Source of the DNA: Thermomonospora echinospora
GTDB taxonomy: Bacteria; Actinomycetota; Actinomycetes; Streptosporangiales; Streptosporangiaceae
Assembly (NCBI RefSeq): GCF_900108175.1
Contig: NZ_FNVO01000025.1
Span: 1 to 64,000, forward strand
Length of the DNA: 64,000 bases
Reading direction: 5' to 3'
Position numbers and translations under genes: made by a program. The notes under the pieces are model-generated. The model was given only the letters and a program-made list of their open reading frames with translations. It searched no databases and was not told the DNA's origin. Positions 39,724-47,325 of the stretch are shown one piece after another; position 1 is the stretch's first letter; the number at the start of each line of letters is the position of its first letter.

Positions 39724-39743
39724 ACGAAAACATTACCGAAATA

Positions 39744-39762
39744 CACGACACAGGATGTCGTG
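39744..39762. promoter_or_regulatory. Palindromic operator between WYL regulator and Rid gene
   Basis: CACGACA (39744-39750) and TGTCGTG (39756-39762) form a perfect inverted repeat around CAGGA, 21 bases upstream of the WYL regulator start. It is the best operator candidate for this divergent pair. Confidence 0.6.
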
Positions 39763-39854
39763 ATTTGTCGGGAGGCTTATCAGCGCGACCGAAAAGACGG
39801 CGGCTATCGGGCCGACGGACGTACGCGATGTCAACGAATGGAGCTGATGTGGAA

Positions 39855-40250
39855 ATGGAGCGAACGGCGGTCAACCCGTGGGCGTGGTCGGTGGAGCTGG
39901 GGTACAACCAGGGCGAGATCGTCTCTGGGCACATCCGGACCCTGTACTGCGCCGGGCAGACCGCGATGAGCGGCGACGGCAAGCCCCAGCATGCCGGTGA
40001 CATGGCGGCGCAGCTGGCGCTGAGCCTCGACAACCTGGAGGCCGTGCTCGGCGAGGCCGGCATGTCCCTGGCGAACCTCGTCCGGCTCAACGTCTACACC
40101 ACCGACGTCGATCGGCTCTTCGAGCACTACGGCGTGCTGGCGTCGCGGTTGGGCGCCGCCGGGGTGGCACCGTCCACCACGATGCTCGGGGTGACACGGC
40201 TGGCGATCCCCGACCTGATGGTCGAGCTCGAAGGAACCGCCGTCGCGTGA
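39855..40250 (+). CDS. Rid-family protein without the RidA catalytic Arg
   Basis: 131 residues from ATG 39855; ATG 39828 in frame is an alternative with no better ribosome binding site. The YjgF/YER057c/UK114 fold is clear: IVSGHIRTLYCAGQTAMSGDGKPQHAGDMAAQLALSLDNLEAVLGEAGMSLANLVRLNVYTTDVDRLFEHYGVL, then PSTTMLGVTRLAIPDLMVELEGTAV. In RidA the imine-deaminating Arg sits in a PARxxVEV motif; here the position reads PSTTMLGV, so classical enamine/imine deaminase activity is doubtful and it belongs to another Rid subgroup. It is paired with the divergent WYL regulator and followed by a terminator hairpin. Confidence 0.9.
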   Translation: MERTAVNPWAWSVELGYNQGEIVSGHIRTLYCAGQTAMSGDGKPQHAGDMAAQLALSLDNLEAVLGEAGMSLANLVRLNVYTTDVDRLFEHYGVLASRLGAAGVAPSTTMLGVTRLAIPDLMVELEGTAVA

Positions 40251-40259
40251 TGCGACCTC

Positions 40260-40289
40260 GCCGCCTCCGGCAGGGCTGCCGGAGGCGGC
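40260..40289 (+). terminator. Hairpin terminator after Rid gene
   Basis: GCCGCCTCCGGCA (40260-40272) pairs perfectly with TGCCGGAGGCGGC (40277-40289) over a 4-base loop, 10 bases after the stop. There is no T-run, as is usual for this GC content. Confidence 0.75.
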
Positions 40290-40346
40290 ACGAGTGGCAG
40301 GCAGGTGGGCGATTTCCGGTGCTCACAATGGTGACAATCGGCGTCC

Positions 40347-40680
40347 ATGGCTTCGACGGCGAGCCCTTCCCGAGGCCTGTCACCGCTCGTTGATCGCCCA
40401 GCGGCTGACCGAGCAGCACCGCGTCACGATCGAGCACCCGCGCCCGCTGCGGTTCAGTTCTTCTTACGCCAGAGGACGGCCCGGCGGTCCGGCCCCTTAC
40501 CGATCCCTTACGGGGAACGAGTCCGGCGGCACACCGTGTCGTTCGCCAAGGCCGCCGAATACCGGCCACGCGGGGTCGTGTACGTCCATGCCGTGATCCG
40601 CCGCGACGTACCCGGTGGCCCGTCCGTTGTCAGTGGCCGGGTTGGCCGGGTTGGTGGGGTTGCGCGTACCGCGGAGCGCA
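40347..40680 (+). pseudogene. Possible relic of a replication-initiator gene
   Basis: The frame here encodes HTVSFAKAAEYRPRGVVYVHAVIRRDVPGG, which resembles the conserved VxFxKVAEYQxRGxxHxHAVIRLD segment of replication initiators of actinomycete plasmids and integrative elements (RepSA-like). Upstream, a shifted frame gives HRVTIEHPRPLRFSSSYA, as if a frameshift separates two pieces. The rest of such a gene is missing. I read this as a decayed fragment; exact borders are uncertain. Confidence 0.45.
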
Positions 40681-40772
40681 GGCCATCATCGGGGCATGAT
40701 CTCCAACCGAAAGGGCGGCGACGCCCAGGCGCATTGATCGCGCCCGCGCGGCGCTATGACGCCGCTGCACCT

Positions 40773-41600
40773 GTGGTCGACTTCCCCAGCAAGAGCCCTC
40801 ACGGGCTGTGGCGGGAAGCAGTCAAGATCCGGCAGGAGTGGCTTGAGCACGGCCTGTCCACACAGCCGGCCGACCGGCGGACCACCGAACACTGCCTGAC
40901 CGCCATCTACGCGAGAATGTCTCGCCCACGGCCTCGGTTCGCATGGGTCGACTCTCCAGAGCAGGCGATCTCGCTTGCCGGTGGCCTGCCCACCCTCGAC
41001 CAGCTCTACGCGTGGACCCGGGACCCCCGCCCGCGGGGGACACCGCCACTGGCCAGTGATCTGGCCATGGTCTCCTCCCAACTGCGCGGTGCACTCAGCG
41101 CCGGTGTCGCCCACCTCGACCCTGAGCTGTCCCCGGCGCGGAAGGGCAAACACAACGAGTCCTGGCCCCAACTGCCACCGCTGAAGGCGTTCGAGGCCGG
41201 CGTTCCCGTGGGTGTCGTGCTGCACCAAGGCATCCGCACCGCACTCCACCGGAGCCTTGCCCACGGATTCCGCGTGCCCGTTCGCAGCACGCTGGCGGGC
41301 AGCGGGCCCGTACCGGCGTGCTGGTACGGGCAGCAGGACGCGGCGTGGGTCGCCTACTACGACGCCCTGCACCGGCTCGGGCTGGCCCACTACGGGCCGG
41401 ACGAGCTTGACCACCTCGGCCATTGGGCCGCACTGGCACGCTCCTGCGGCTGGTGGTGGCCCGGTGAGGACGTGTGCGTCGTGGTGGAACGACCCGAAAT
41501 GGTCCACACAGAACCAGTCCCCGGGACCTGGCACGAGGAGGTCCGGCTCCAACGTGGCGGTGTCCGCTACCGCGACGGCTGGCACCCGCTCATGGCGTGA
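40773..41600 (+). CDS. DUF6745-like protein of unknown function
   Basis: About 275 residues if GTG 40773 is used; the frame is open much further upstream through a replication-gene relic, so the start is uncertain. Seen: SPHGLWREAVKIRQEWLEHGLSTQPADRRTTEHCLTAIYARMSRPRPRFAWVDSP, VSSQLRGAL, WYGQQDAAWVAYYDALHRLGL, HWAALARSCGWWWPGEDVCVVVERPEMVHTE, then GTWHEEVRLQRGGVRYRDGW. The WYGQxDAxW...WWWPxEDxxxxxERP pattern is that of DUF6745-type proteins, often found with leucine-rich-repeat or mobile-element genes. No enzymatic residues are known. A strong terminator follows eight bases after the stop. Confidence 0.6.
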   Translation: MVDFPSKSPHGLWREAVKIRQEWLEHGLSTQPADRRTTEHCLTAIYARMSRPRPRFAWVDSPEQAISLAGGLPTLDQLYAWTRDPRPRGTPPLASDLAMVSSQLRGALSAGVAHLDPELSPARKGKHNESWPQLPPLKAFEAGVPVGVVLHQGIRTALHRSLAHGFRVPVRSTLAGSGPVPACWYGQQDAAWVAYYDALHRLGLAHYGPDELDHLGHWAALARSCGWWWPGEDVCVVVERPEMVHTEPVPGTWHEEVRLQRGGVRYRDGWHPLMA

Positions 41601-41607
41601 CCCACCA

Positions 41608-41642
41608 GGGCCGGGACGAGACCGATTTTCTCGTCCCGGCCC
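41608..41642 (+). terminator. Strong hairpin terminator
   Basis: A 14-bp perfect stem (41608-41621 with 41629-41642) with loop CCGATTT begins eight bases after the DUF6745-like stop. There is no T-run, but stem strength and position make termination likely. Confidence 0.75.
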
Positions 41643-41838
41643 GCCTGGACAAGGGCGCTGTCGGGAACGCCCGCCAGCACCGAAGCATCCAGGCGGAACA
41701 GCGACGATGGAGCCGGCAAGCTCGCATACCAATGCCCTCATCCACAGGTGGGGACGATGGGCTGAGGAGCAACTCCCGTACATGCCGCGTCGCGGCTGTG
41801 GGTGAATGAACGCGGACCGAGACGCGTCCAGGAGGGAA

Positions 41839-42261
41839 ATGAACGTGGCCACCTCAAGCTCTTGCGTCTTCTGCAGAATAGTCGAGGGAAGTGAGGCCGC
41901 CGAGATAATTTACGAGAGTGATCGCTCGGTTGCTTTTCTCGATATCGCTCAGGCCACGAGGGGGCACACCTTGGTGGTGCCGAGGACGCATCGACGCGAC
42001 TTGTCGGATATCGAAGTGGATGAGGCGGCCGCGGTCATGTCCGCCGTGGTCTGGGTGTCCAACCGACTGACGCGCAGGCTTCAGGCTCCGGGGATCAACC
42101 TCTGGCATGCCAGTGGTGAGACCGCCTGGCAGAGCGTGTTCCACTTCCACATTCACGTGGTGCCGCGCTACACGACCGCAGATCTTGCGAAACCCTGGAC
42201 CGAGGCCGAGTCGCCGCTTGAATCGCTGCGCGGGCTGGCCGACCACATCCGCCGGCCATGA
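41839..42261 (+). CDS. HIT-family nucleotide-binding hydrolase
   Basis: 140 residues from ATG 41839 (AGGAGGGAA directly upstream; ATG 41806 is in frame but lacks a Shine-Dalgarno sequence). Seen: CVFCRIVEGSEAAEIIYESDRSVAFLDIAQATRGHTLVVPRTHRRDLSDIE, NLWHASGETAWQSVFHFHIHVVPRY. The HFHIHV stretch is the catalytic histidine triad. HINT/HIT proteins cleave phosphoramidate or adenylate bonds of nucleotides; the physiological substrate is unknown. Codon use is less GC-rich than in its neighbours near the start (gaataatttacgagagtgat), which may indicate transfer. A terminator hairpin separates it from the convergent VOC gene. Confidence 0.93.
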   Translation: MNVATSSSCVFCRIVEGSEAAEIIYESDRSVAFLDIAQATRGHTLVVPRTHRRDLSDIEVDEAAAVMSAVVWVSNRLTRRLQAPGINLWHASGETAWQSVFHFHIHVVPRYTTADLAKPWTEAESPLESLRGLADHIRRP

Positions 42262-42371
42262 CGACGTTGTGCCTGGTCAGAGCCGTATGGTGGCAGGTCC
42301 GCCGGTGTTCGCGGAGATGCTCACCGCCGCTGCCGTAGCCGGGGCTTCGACGTATGGCTCACGGCCGTTCG

Positions 42372-42415
42372 ATGCCTGGCCCCCTCGCCTCACCGGTGGT
42401 GAGGGGGCCAGGCAT
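42372..42415. terminator. Bidirectional hairpin between HIT and VOC genes
   Basis: ATGCCTGGCCCCCTC (42372-42386) pairs perfectly with 42401-42415 over a 14-base loop, itself able to pair as CTCACC/GGTGAG. It lies between convergent genes and has no T-run on either side. Confidence 0.75.
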
Positions 42416-42468
42416 CTGGCGCAAGGCCCGCGAGAAGGAGTCGAGCGCTGGAAGGCCCCTCATACCGA

Positions 42469-42870
42469 TCATGCCCGTTCGGTCTTGGCCTGCTTCCATC
42501 CTCCATAGGGGACGGTAAGGACTTCCATGCGGTGGCCGTTGGGGTCGTCGAAGTACACGCCCCGGCCACCGTCGCGGCGGTTGATCTCACCGGCCCCACT
42601 GCCGTCGGGATTGGCCTGGTAAGGGATCGCCGCCTCCTTGATCCGGGCGAAGATGGCGTCGAACTCCTCCTCCGACACCAGGAACGCGCAGTGGTGCCAC
42701 CGGAAATCCTCGGAGTCCATGTAGTCGAGCGTGACGCCGTTGCCGGTCGTGACCGGTACGAACGGCCCCATCGGGGCGCCCACCTCCACGCCGAGCAGGC
42801 GGGCGAGGAACTCCGCAGAGGTCTTCTTGTCCCGCGCGGGGATGATGATGTGGTCCAGCGTCACCGACAT
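42469..42870 (-). CDS. VOC-family protein (glyoxalase/bleomycin-resistance fold)
   Basis: 133 residues from ATG 42870 (GGAGGTGA six bases upstream). Seen: LDHIIIPARDKKTSAEFLARLLGVE, TLDYMDSEDFRWHHCAFLVSEEEFDAIFARIKEAAIPY, GRGVYFDDPNGHRMEVLTVPYGG. The metal-ligand positions His (LDHIII), His (WHHCAF) and Glu (HRMEVLT) are kept, so a dioxygenase- or glyoxalase-type metal site is possible. A perfect SoxR-type promoter lies 33 bases upstream of the start, so the gene should be induced by redox-active compounds. Confidence 0.9.
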   Translation of the reverse strand: MSVTLDHIIIPARDKKTSAEFLARLLGVEVGAPMGPFVPVTTGNGVTLDYMDSEDFRWHHCAFLVSEEEFDAIFARIKEAAIPYQANPDGSGAGEINRRDGGRGVYFDDPNGHRMEVLTVPYGGWKQAKTERA

Positions 42871-42902
42871 GCTGATCACCTCCGTTGCCGTGGTCGCTTT
42901 CG

Positions 42903-42933
42903 AGTCTGCGACCTCAAGCATGGTTGAGGTCAA
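42903..42933 (-). promoter_or_regulatory. SoxR-type promoter (SoxR box, 19-bp spacer)
   Basis: CCTCAAGCATGGTTGAGG at 42912-42929 matches the SoxR box (CCTCAAG-N4-CTTGAGG) at all but one arm position. On the minus strand the box lies between -35 TTGACC (42933-42928) and -10 CAGACT (42908-42903) with a 19-base spacer, the hallmark of MerR/SoxR-activated promoters. It faces the VOC gene. Confidence 0.85.
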
Positions 42934-43339
42934 CCTCGGCCCCCTGCCCGCTGTCGAGATCACAACGATGCGTATCGCTCGTGCCGGTGCCGGTCTCCTG
43001 GACCCTTGCCCCGGTGGAGTGCCGGAAACGCGCGCTGTACGGGGATGCCGGTGGCCGTCGAGGCGCCAGGCGACAGGCGGCGGGCCAGTGCGATGAGGGC
43101 TTGGGCGTGGATCGTGCCTTCGTCTCGTTCGCGCTGGCAGAAGCGCCGGAACGGCCCGTCTTGACCTCGATGGGCGACAGCGCGGCCCTGGAGAACACTT
43201 GTCGCGGCCCGTGGTGATAGCGCTCGGGACGGTGCAGACCGCCACGGACGCGATGCACGTTGCCCGGCCGTCCTCGTCGGCGCCACGAGCCTGGCGTGAT
43301 GAGGCGCGTCCGGTGGAGGAGAAGTTCCGGAGGAGCCTC
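42934..43339. other. Stretch without recognisable genes
   Basis: About 400 bases lie between the SoxR promoter and the ABC-operon promoter. Open frames on both strands give low-complexity Arg/Ser/Pro-rich products with no ribosome binding site and no domain I recognise. It could be eroded coding DNA. I see no repeats or hairpins worth listing. Confidence 0.5.
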
Positions 43340-43393
43340 TTGACATCGAGCGTGGCGCACGTCACGGTGTACGGCATTAACTGACGGATCAGT
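43340..43393 (+). promoter_or_regulatory. Promoter and TetR-type operator of ABC/decarboxylase operon
   Basis: -35 TTGACA (43340-43345), a 17-base spacer and a -10-like CACGGT (43363-43368). The palindrome ACTGACGGATCAGT lies at 43380-43393, covering the early transcribed region. The same palindrome, with one base changed in the centre, and the same CTCTTGACA context occur at 50635-50692 in front of the acyl-CoA dehydrogenase operon. The TetR gene between them (49974) is the natural candidate repressor. Confidence 0.75.
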
Positions 43394-43416
43394 CAAAGAA
43401 CCGAACGGGAGAGCCG

Positions 43417-44478
43417 ATGAAGACCACCAAGTTGCTGGCCATCGCCTCGGTGGCGGGCCTGGCCGTCACGTTGAGCTCCTGTGGCGGCAGCGGCTCGGGC
43501 GCCTCCGAGTCGTCGCTCACAGTCACCATGTGGGGCGGCGCCGCTCAGAAGGCGCACGTCGACTCCTACTTCACCCCGTGGGCCAAAACCAAGGGCGTCA
43601 CCATCAAGCAGGACTCGCCGACCGACTACGCCAAGATCAAGGCGCAGGTGGAGGCCGGCAAGGTCACGTCAGGACCCACCGAGGTGGAGCCGAACTTCGC
43701 GAACACGGCCTGCGAGGCGGGCCTGCTTGAGAAGCTTCCGCAGGACATCCTCGACAAGGCCAAGGCGACAGGCGTCGCCGAGGACCAGATCGGCCCCTGT
43801 GCCATCCCGATCCTGCAGTACTCCTTCACGATCGCCTACAACTCCAAAACCTTCTCCGGGGCGCACCCGACGACGTGGGCCGAGTTCTTCGACACGAAGC
43901 GGTTCCCCGGCAAGCGAGGGTTCTGGAAGTACGCGACCGGCGGCATGTTCGAGGCCGCGCTCCTCGCCGACGGCGTCACGCCGGACCAGCTCTACCCGCT
44001 CGACATCGACCGGGCCTTCAAGAAGCTCGACTCGATCAAGAGCGACATCGTCTTCTTCGACACCGGCGACCAGATGACCCAGATGCTGGCCAGCGGCGAG
44101 GCCCCCCTCGTCCAGGCCTGGAGCGGCCGGATCTTCCAAGCCCAGCAGGAGGGGGAGAAGGTCGCCAACGAGTGGAACGACAACCTCGTGTCGTACGACC
44201 AGATCGTGGTGCCCAAGGGCTACCCGAACAAGGACCTCGCCTTCGACTGGATGCGCTGGTTCCTCGACAACCCCAAGGCGCAGGCCGCGGACGCCGATGC
44301 CTCGATCTACGGCCCGGCCAGTGACAAGGCGCTCGAGTTCGTGTCCGAGAACGTCCGCAAGGAGCTGCCCGGCTTCCCGGCCAACGCGGAGCGGTCCGCC
44401 GGCCTGGTGGACTACGGCTACTGGGCCGAGAACTACGACAGCGTCACCGAGCGCCTTAACGCGTGGATCGCACAATGA
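43417..44478 (+). CDS. Polyamine-type ABC transporter, substrate-binding lipoprotein
   Basis: 353 residues. It has a lipoprotein signal (MKTTKLLAIASVAGLAVTLSSCGG, lipid-anchored Cys at 22). The PotD/Sfu-type binding fold follows: SLTVTMWGGAAQKAHVDSYFTPWAKTKGVTIKQDSPTDYAKIKAQVEAG, then FNANTA-like EPNFANTACEAGLLEKL, PTTWAEFFDTKRFPGKRGFWKY, LVQAWSGRIFQ. It delivers a cationic or amino compound to the permeases encoded next. It is the first gene of the operon controlled by the palindromic promoter, and its stop overlaps the permease start by 4 bases (ATGA). Confidence 0.92.
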   Translation: MKTTKLLAIASVAGLAVTLSSCGGSGSGASESSLTVTMWGGAAQKAHVDSYFTPWAKTKGVTIKQDSPTDYAKIKAQVEAGKVTSGPTEVEPNFANTACEAGLLEKLPQDILDKAKATGVAEDQIGPCAIPILQYSFTIAYNSKTFSGAHPTTWAEFFDTKRFPGKRGFWKYATGGMFEAALLADGVTPDQLYPLDIDRAFKKLDSIKSDIVFFDTGDQMTQMLASGEAPLVQAWSGRIFQAQQEGEKVANEWNDNLVSYDQIVVPKGYPNKDLAFDWMRWFLDNPKAQAADADASIYGPASDKALEFVSENVRKELPGFPANAERSAGLVDYGYWAENYDSVTERLNAWIAQ

Positions 44479-45380
44479 CCTCTGCGGCCACAGACTCCTC
44501 GACGGGCAGACTGCGGGGCCGGCCCCGTCCGTTGCGGCTGTCCCGCTGGCTCCGCTTCGACGGGTGGGGCGCCCTGGTCCTGCCGCTCCTGGTCTTCCTC
44601 GTCCTCGTCTTCGGGCTGCCGCTCGTCGTCATGCTGTCCCGCAGCCTGACGGACCCGAGTTTCGGCCTGCAGAACTACCGTGACATCTTCGCGAACGCCG
44701 TCTACCCGCGCGTCCTCGGCAACACGTTCCTCATCGCGGCGATCGTCACGGTGGTGACCCTCGCGCTCGCCTACCCCTACGCCTACCTCATGACCCTCGT
44801 CGGCCCCGTCTGGCGAATGATCATGCTCGGGCTCGTACTCGTCCCGTTCTGGACGAGCATCCTGGTGCGCAGCTTCGCGCTCGTCCTCTTCCTCCGGGAC
44901 ACCGGCGCCTTCAACTCCACACTCCAGACGCTCGACGTCATCGACCAGCCGATCCCGCTGATCCGCACGCTCACCGGTGTCGTCTTCGGCATGGTCCAGG
45001 TCGCGCTGCCCTTCGCGGTCCTGCCCATCTTCGCGACCATGCAGGGCATCGACCGTCGCCTGCTCCAGGCGGCCGAGTCCCTCGGCGCGCGTCCCGCCGG
45101 CGCCTTCTGGCGCATCTTCGTCCCGCTCAGCGCTCCCGGGGTCGCGGCAGCGGTCCTGCTCACGTTCGTCCAGGCGCTCGGGTACTACATCACTCCGGCA
45201 CTGCTCGGCGGTCCGAAGAACACGATGATCGGCGAGCTGATCGTACAGCAGGTCAGCACCGTGCTCCGCTTCGGCTTCGCCGCGGCCCTGGCGACCCTGC
45301 TTCTCCTCACCACCTTCCTCCTGCTCGTGGTGGCAGGCAGGTTCGTGGACCTCCAGAAACACTTGATGCGGCAGACATGA
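44475..45380 (+). CDS. ABC transporter permease (PotB-like)
   Basis: 301 residues from ATG 44475. About six transmembrane helices, the first being LVLPLLVFLVLVFGLPLVVMLSRSL. The EAA loop for ATPase contact reads EAAESLGARPAGAFWRIFVPLSAPG near residue 200. The arrangement with a second permease and a PotA-like ATPase is that of spermidine/putrescine-type importers. It overlaps both neighbours by 4 bases. Confidence 0.93.
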   Translation: MTSAATDSSTGRLRGRPRPLRLSRWLRFDGWGALVLPLLVFLVLVFGLPLVVMLSRSLTDPSFGLQNYRDIFANAVYPRVLGNTFLIAAIVTVVTLALAYPYAYLMTLVGPVWRMIMLGLVLVPFWTSILVRSFALVLFLRDTGAFNSTLQTLDVIDQPIPLIRTLTGVVFGMVQVALPFAVLPIFATMQGIDRRLLQAAESLGARPAGAFWRIFVPLSAPGVAAAVLLTFVQALGYYITPALLGGPKNTMIGELIVQQVSTVLRFGFAAALATLLLLTTFLLLVVAGRFVDLQKHLMRQT

Positions 45381-46204
45381 CCAAGATCCTCACCCGCGCC
45401 GGGCTCGCGATCCTCGCCGCCCTCATCGGCGTCTACCTCATCCTGCCGGTCCTCATCGTCGTCCCGATGTCCTTCTCGGACAGTTCCTTCCTCTCCTTCC
45501 CGCCCGGCCAGATGTCGCTGCGGTGGTTCCACAACATCCTGGACGATCCGATCTGGATCGACTCGGCCCTGGCGAGCCTCAAGGTGGCGCTCGCGTCGTC
45601 GATATGCGCGGTCGTCCTGGGCGTCCTGGCCGCTCTCGCCCTGGTGCGCGGTCACATCCCGTTCCGCAACACGATCACCGCGATCCTGCTGGCTCCGCTC
45701 ATCGTCCCCTACGTCATCATCGGCCTGGCGGCCTATATCGCCTTCCTCCAGCTCGGCCTCACCCAGACGACACTCGGCTTCGTCCTGGTCCACACGTGCC
45801 TGGCCGTCCCCTACGTCGTCATCAACGTCGTGGCGGGGCTGGTCTCGGTCGACCGGCGGCTCGAAATGGCCGCGATGAGTCTCGGCGCGGGACCGGTCAC
45901 GACCTTCTTCAAGGTGACCCTCCCGCTCATCCTCCCGAGCGTCCTCGCCGGCGGACTGTTCGCCTTCTTCATCAGCTGGGACGAGGTGGTGACCGCGATC
46001 TTCCTGTCCGGCCCGGACCTGACGACCCTCCCGGTCCAGATGTGGTCCGGCATCAGGGTCCAGATCGATCCCACCGTCGCGGCCCTCTCGACGCTCGTAC
46101 TGCTCGTCATCTTCGGCTCATTCATCGTCCTCGGCCTGACCCGGCTGATCCGACAACTCGCCCGCCGCCGCGTGACAGGTCCCGCAACGAACACAGGTGC
46201 ATGA
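45377..46204 (+). CDS. ABC transporter permease (PotC-like)
   Basis: 275 residues. Six predicted helices beginning LAILAALIGVYLILPVLIVVPMSFSDS, with EAA-type loop MAAMSLGAGPVTTFFKVTLPLILPSVLAGGLF. It is the second half of the importer's membrane channel. It begins with an ATGA overlap on the first permease and ends one base before the ATPase gene. Confidence 0.93.
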   Translation: MTKILTRAGLAILAALIGVYLILPVLIVVPMSFSDSSFLSFPPGQMSLRWFHNILDDPIWIDSALASLKVALASSICAVVLGVLAALALVRGHIPFRNTITAILLAPLIVPYVIIGLAAYIAFLQLGLTQTTLGFVLVHTCLAVPYVVINVVAGLVSVDRRLEMAAMSLGAGPVTTFFKVTLPLILPSVLAGGLFAFFISWDEVVTAIFLSGPDLTTLPVQMWSGIRVQIDPTVAALSTLVLLVIFGSFIVLGLTRLIRQLARRRVTGPATNTGA

Positions 46205-46205
46205 C

Positions 46206-47306
46206 ATGACCGCAGCCCTCGAGACGACGTCCACCCAGACGTCGACCGGCGCCCCGATCTCCATCAACGCAGTGAGCAAGAAGTACGGCGACAACACCGT
46301 GCTTGAGTCGGTCGACCTCGACATCCGGGCGGGCGAGTTCCTCACTCTGCTCGGCGCCTCCGGCTCAGGCAAGTCCACCCTGCTGAACATCATCGCCGGC
46401 TTCACACGACCCACTGCCGGCACTGTCAAGGTGGACGGCCGGGACATCACCTCGCTGCCGCCGCACAAGCGCGGCTTCGGGATGGTGTTCCAGCACTACG
46501 CGCTCTTCCCACACATGTCGGTCGCCGACAACGTCGCGTTCCCCCTCAAACGGCAGAAGGTCGCCAAAGCCGAGATCCAGCAACGGGTCGCCGAGACCCT
46601 CGAACTGGTCGAGCTCGGCCACCTCGGCGGCCGACGTCCATCCGAGCTGTCGGGCGGCCAGCAGCAGCGTGTGGCCCTCGCCCGGGCCATTGTCTTCCGT
46701 CCCCGCGTCCTGCTCATGGACGAGCCCCTCGGCGCCCTCGACAAGCTGCTCCGTGAGCAGCTCCAGCTGGAGATCCGGCGGCTCCACCAGGAGATGGGCA
46801 TCACCTTCGTCTTTGTGACGCACGACCAGGACGAAGCGCTGACGATGTCCGACCGCATCGCCCTGCTGCGCAACGGGCGCATCGTCCAGCTCGGCACACC
46901 CGAGCAGCTCTACGCCGAGCCGAACTGCCGCTACAGCGCGGAGTTCGTCGGGGCCTCGAACATCTTCACCGGCACGGTCCAGGGAAGGAGCTTCATCGAC
47001 GACGTCAGCGGGCAGAGCTATCGGCTCGGGGAAGCCGCCGACCAAAGCGGCAGGTCGCTCCTGGTCCGGCCGGAACACCTCAACATCGCCCCCGCAGACG
47101 TCCCTGTTCCTGACACTGTGGAGCAGGTCGAGGCGATCGTGGAGGACTGCATCTACCTCGGCAGCAGCCGCACCGTACAGCTGCGCACCGATGCAGGCCA
47201 GCGTCTGGTCGCGCGCACCAACGTCCCCCGCACCCCGGACGGGGTCGTTTCCGGAGCGCGAGTGCATGCGTACTGGGACGTCCGCGACGCCTGTGTCCTC
47301 GACTGA
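46206..47306 (+). CDS. ABC transporter ATPase (PotA-like)
   Basis: 366 residues from ATG 46206 (GTG 46197 in frame would overlap the permease). Walker A LLGASGSGKSTLLNIIAGF, Q-loop FGMVFQHYALFPHMSVADNVAFPL, signature LSGGQQQRVALARAIV, Walker B RVLLMDEPLGALD, H-loop VFVTHDQDEALTMSDRIALL. A C-terminal TOBE domain (LLVRPEHLNIAPADVPVP) is typical of PotA/CysA-type importers. It is complete and energises the transporter encoded upstream. Confidence 0.95.
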   Translation: MTAALETTSTQTSTGAPISINAVSKKYGDNTVLESVDLDIRAGEFLTLLGASGSGKSTLLNIIAGFTRPTAGTVKVDGRDITSLPPHKRGFGMVFQHYALFPHMSVADNVAFPLKRQKVAKAEIQQRVAETLELVELGHLGGRRPSELSGGQQQRVALARAIVFRPRVLLMDEPLGALDKLLREQLQLEIRRLHQEMGITFVFVTHDQDEALTMSDRIALLRNGRIVQLGTPEQLYAEPNCRYSAEFVGASNIFTGTVQGRSFIDDVSGQSYRLGEAADQSGRSLLVRPEHLNIAPADVPVPDTVEQVEAIVEDCIYLGSSRTVQLRTDAGQRLVARTNVPRTPDGVVSGARVHAYWDVRDACVLD

Positions 47307-47325
47307 CCCGAAAGGACCGAGCAAC

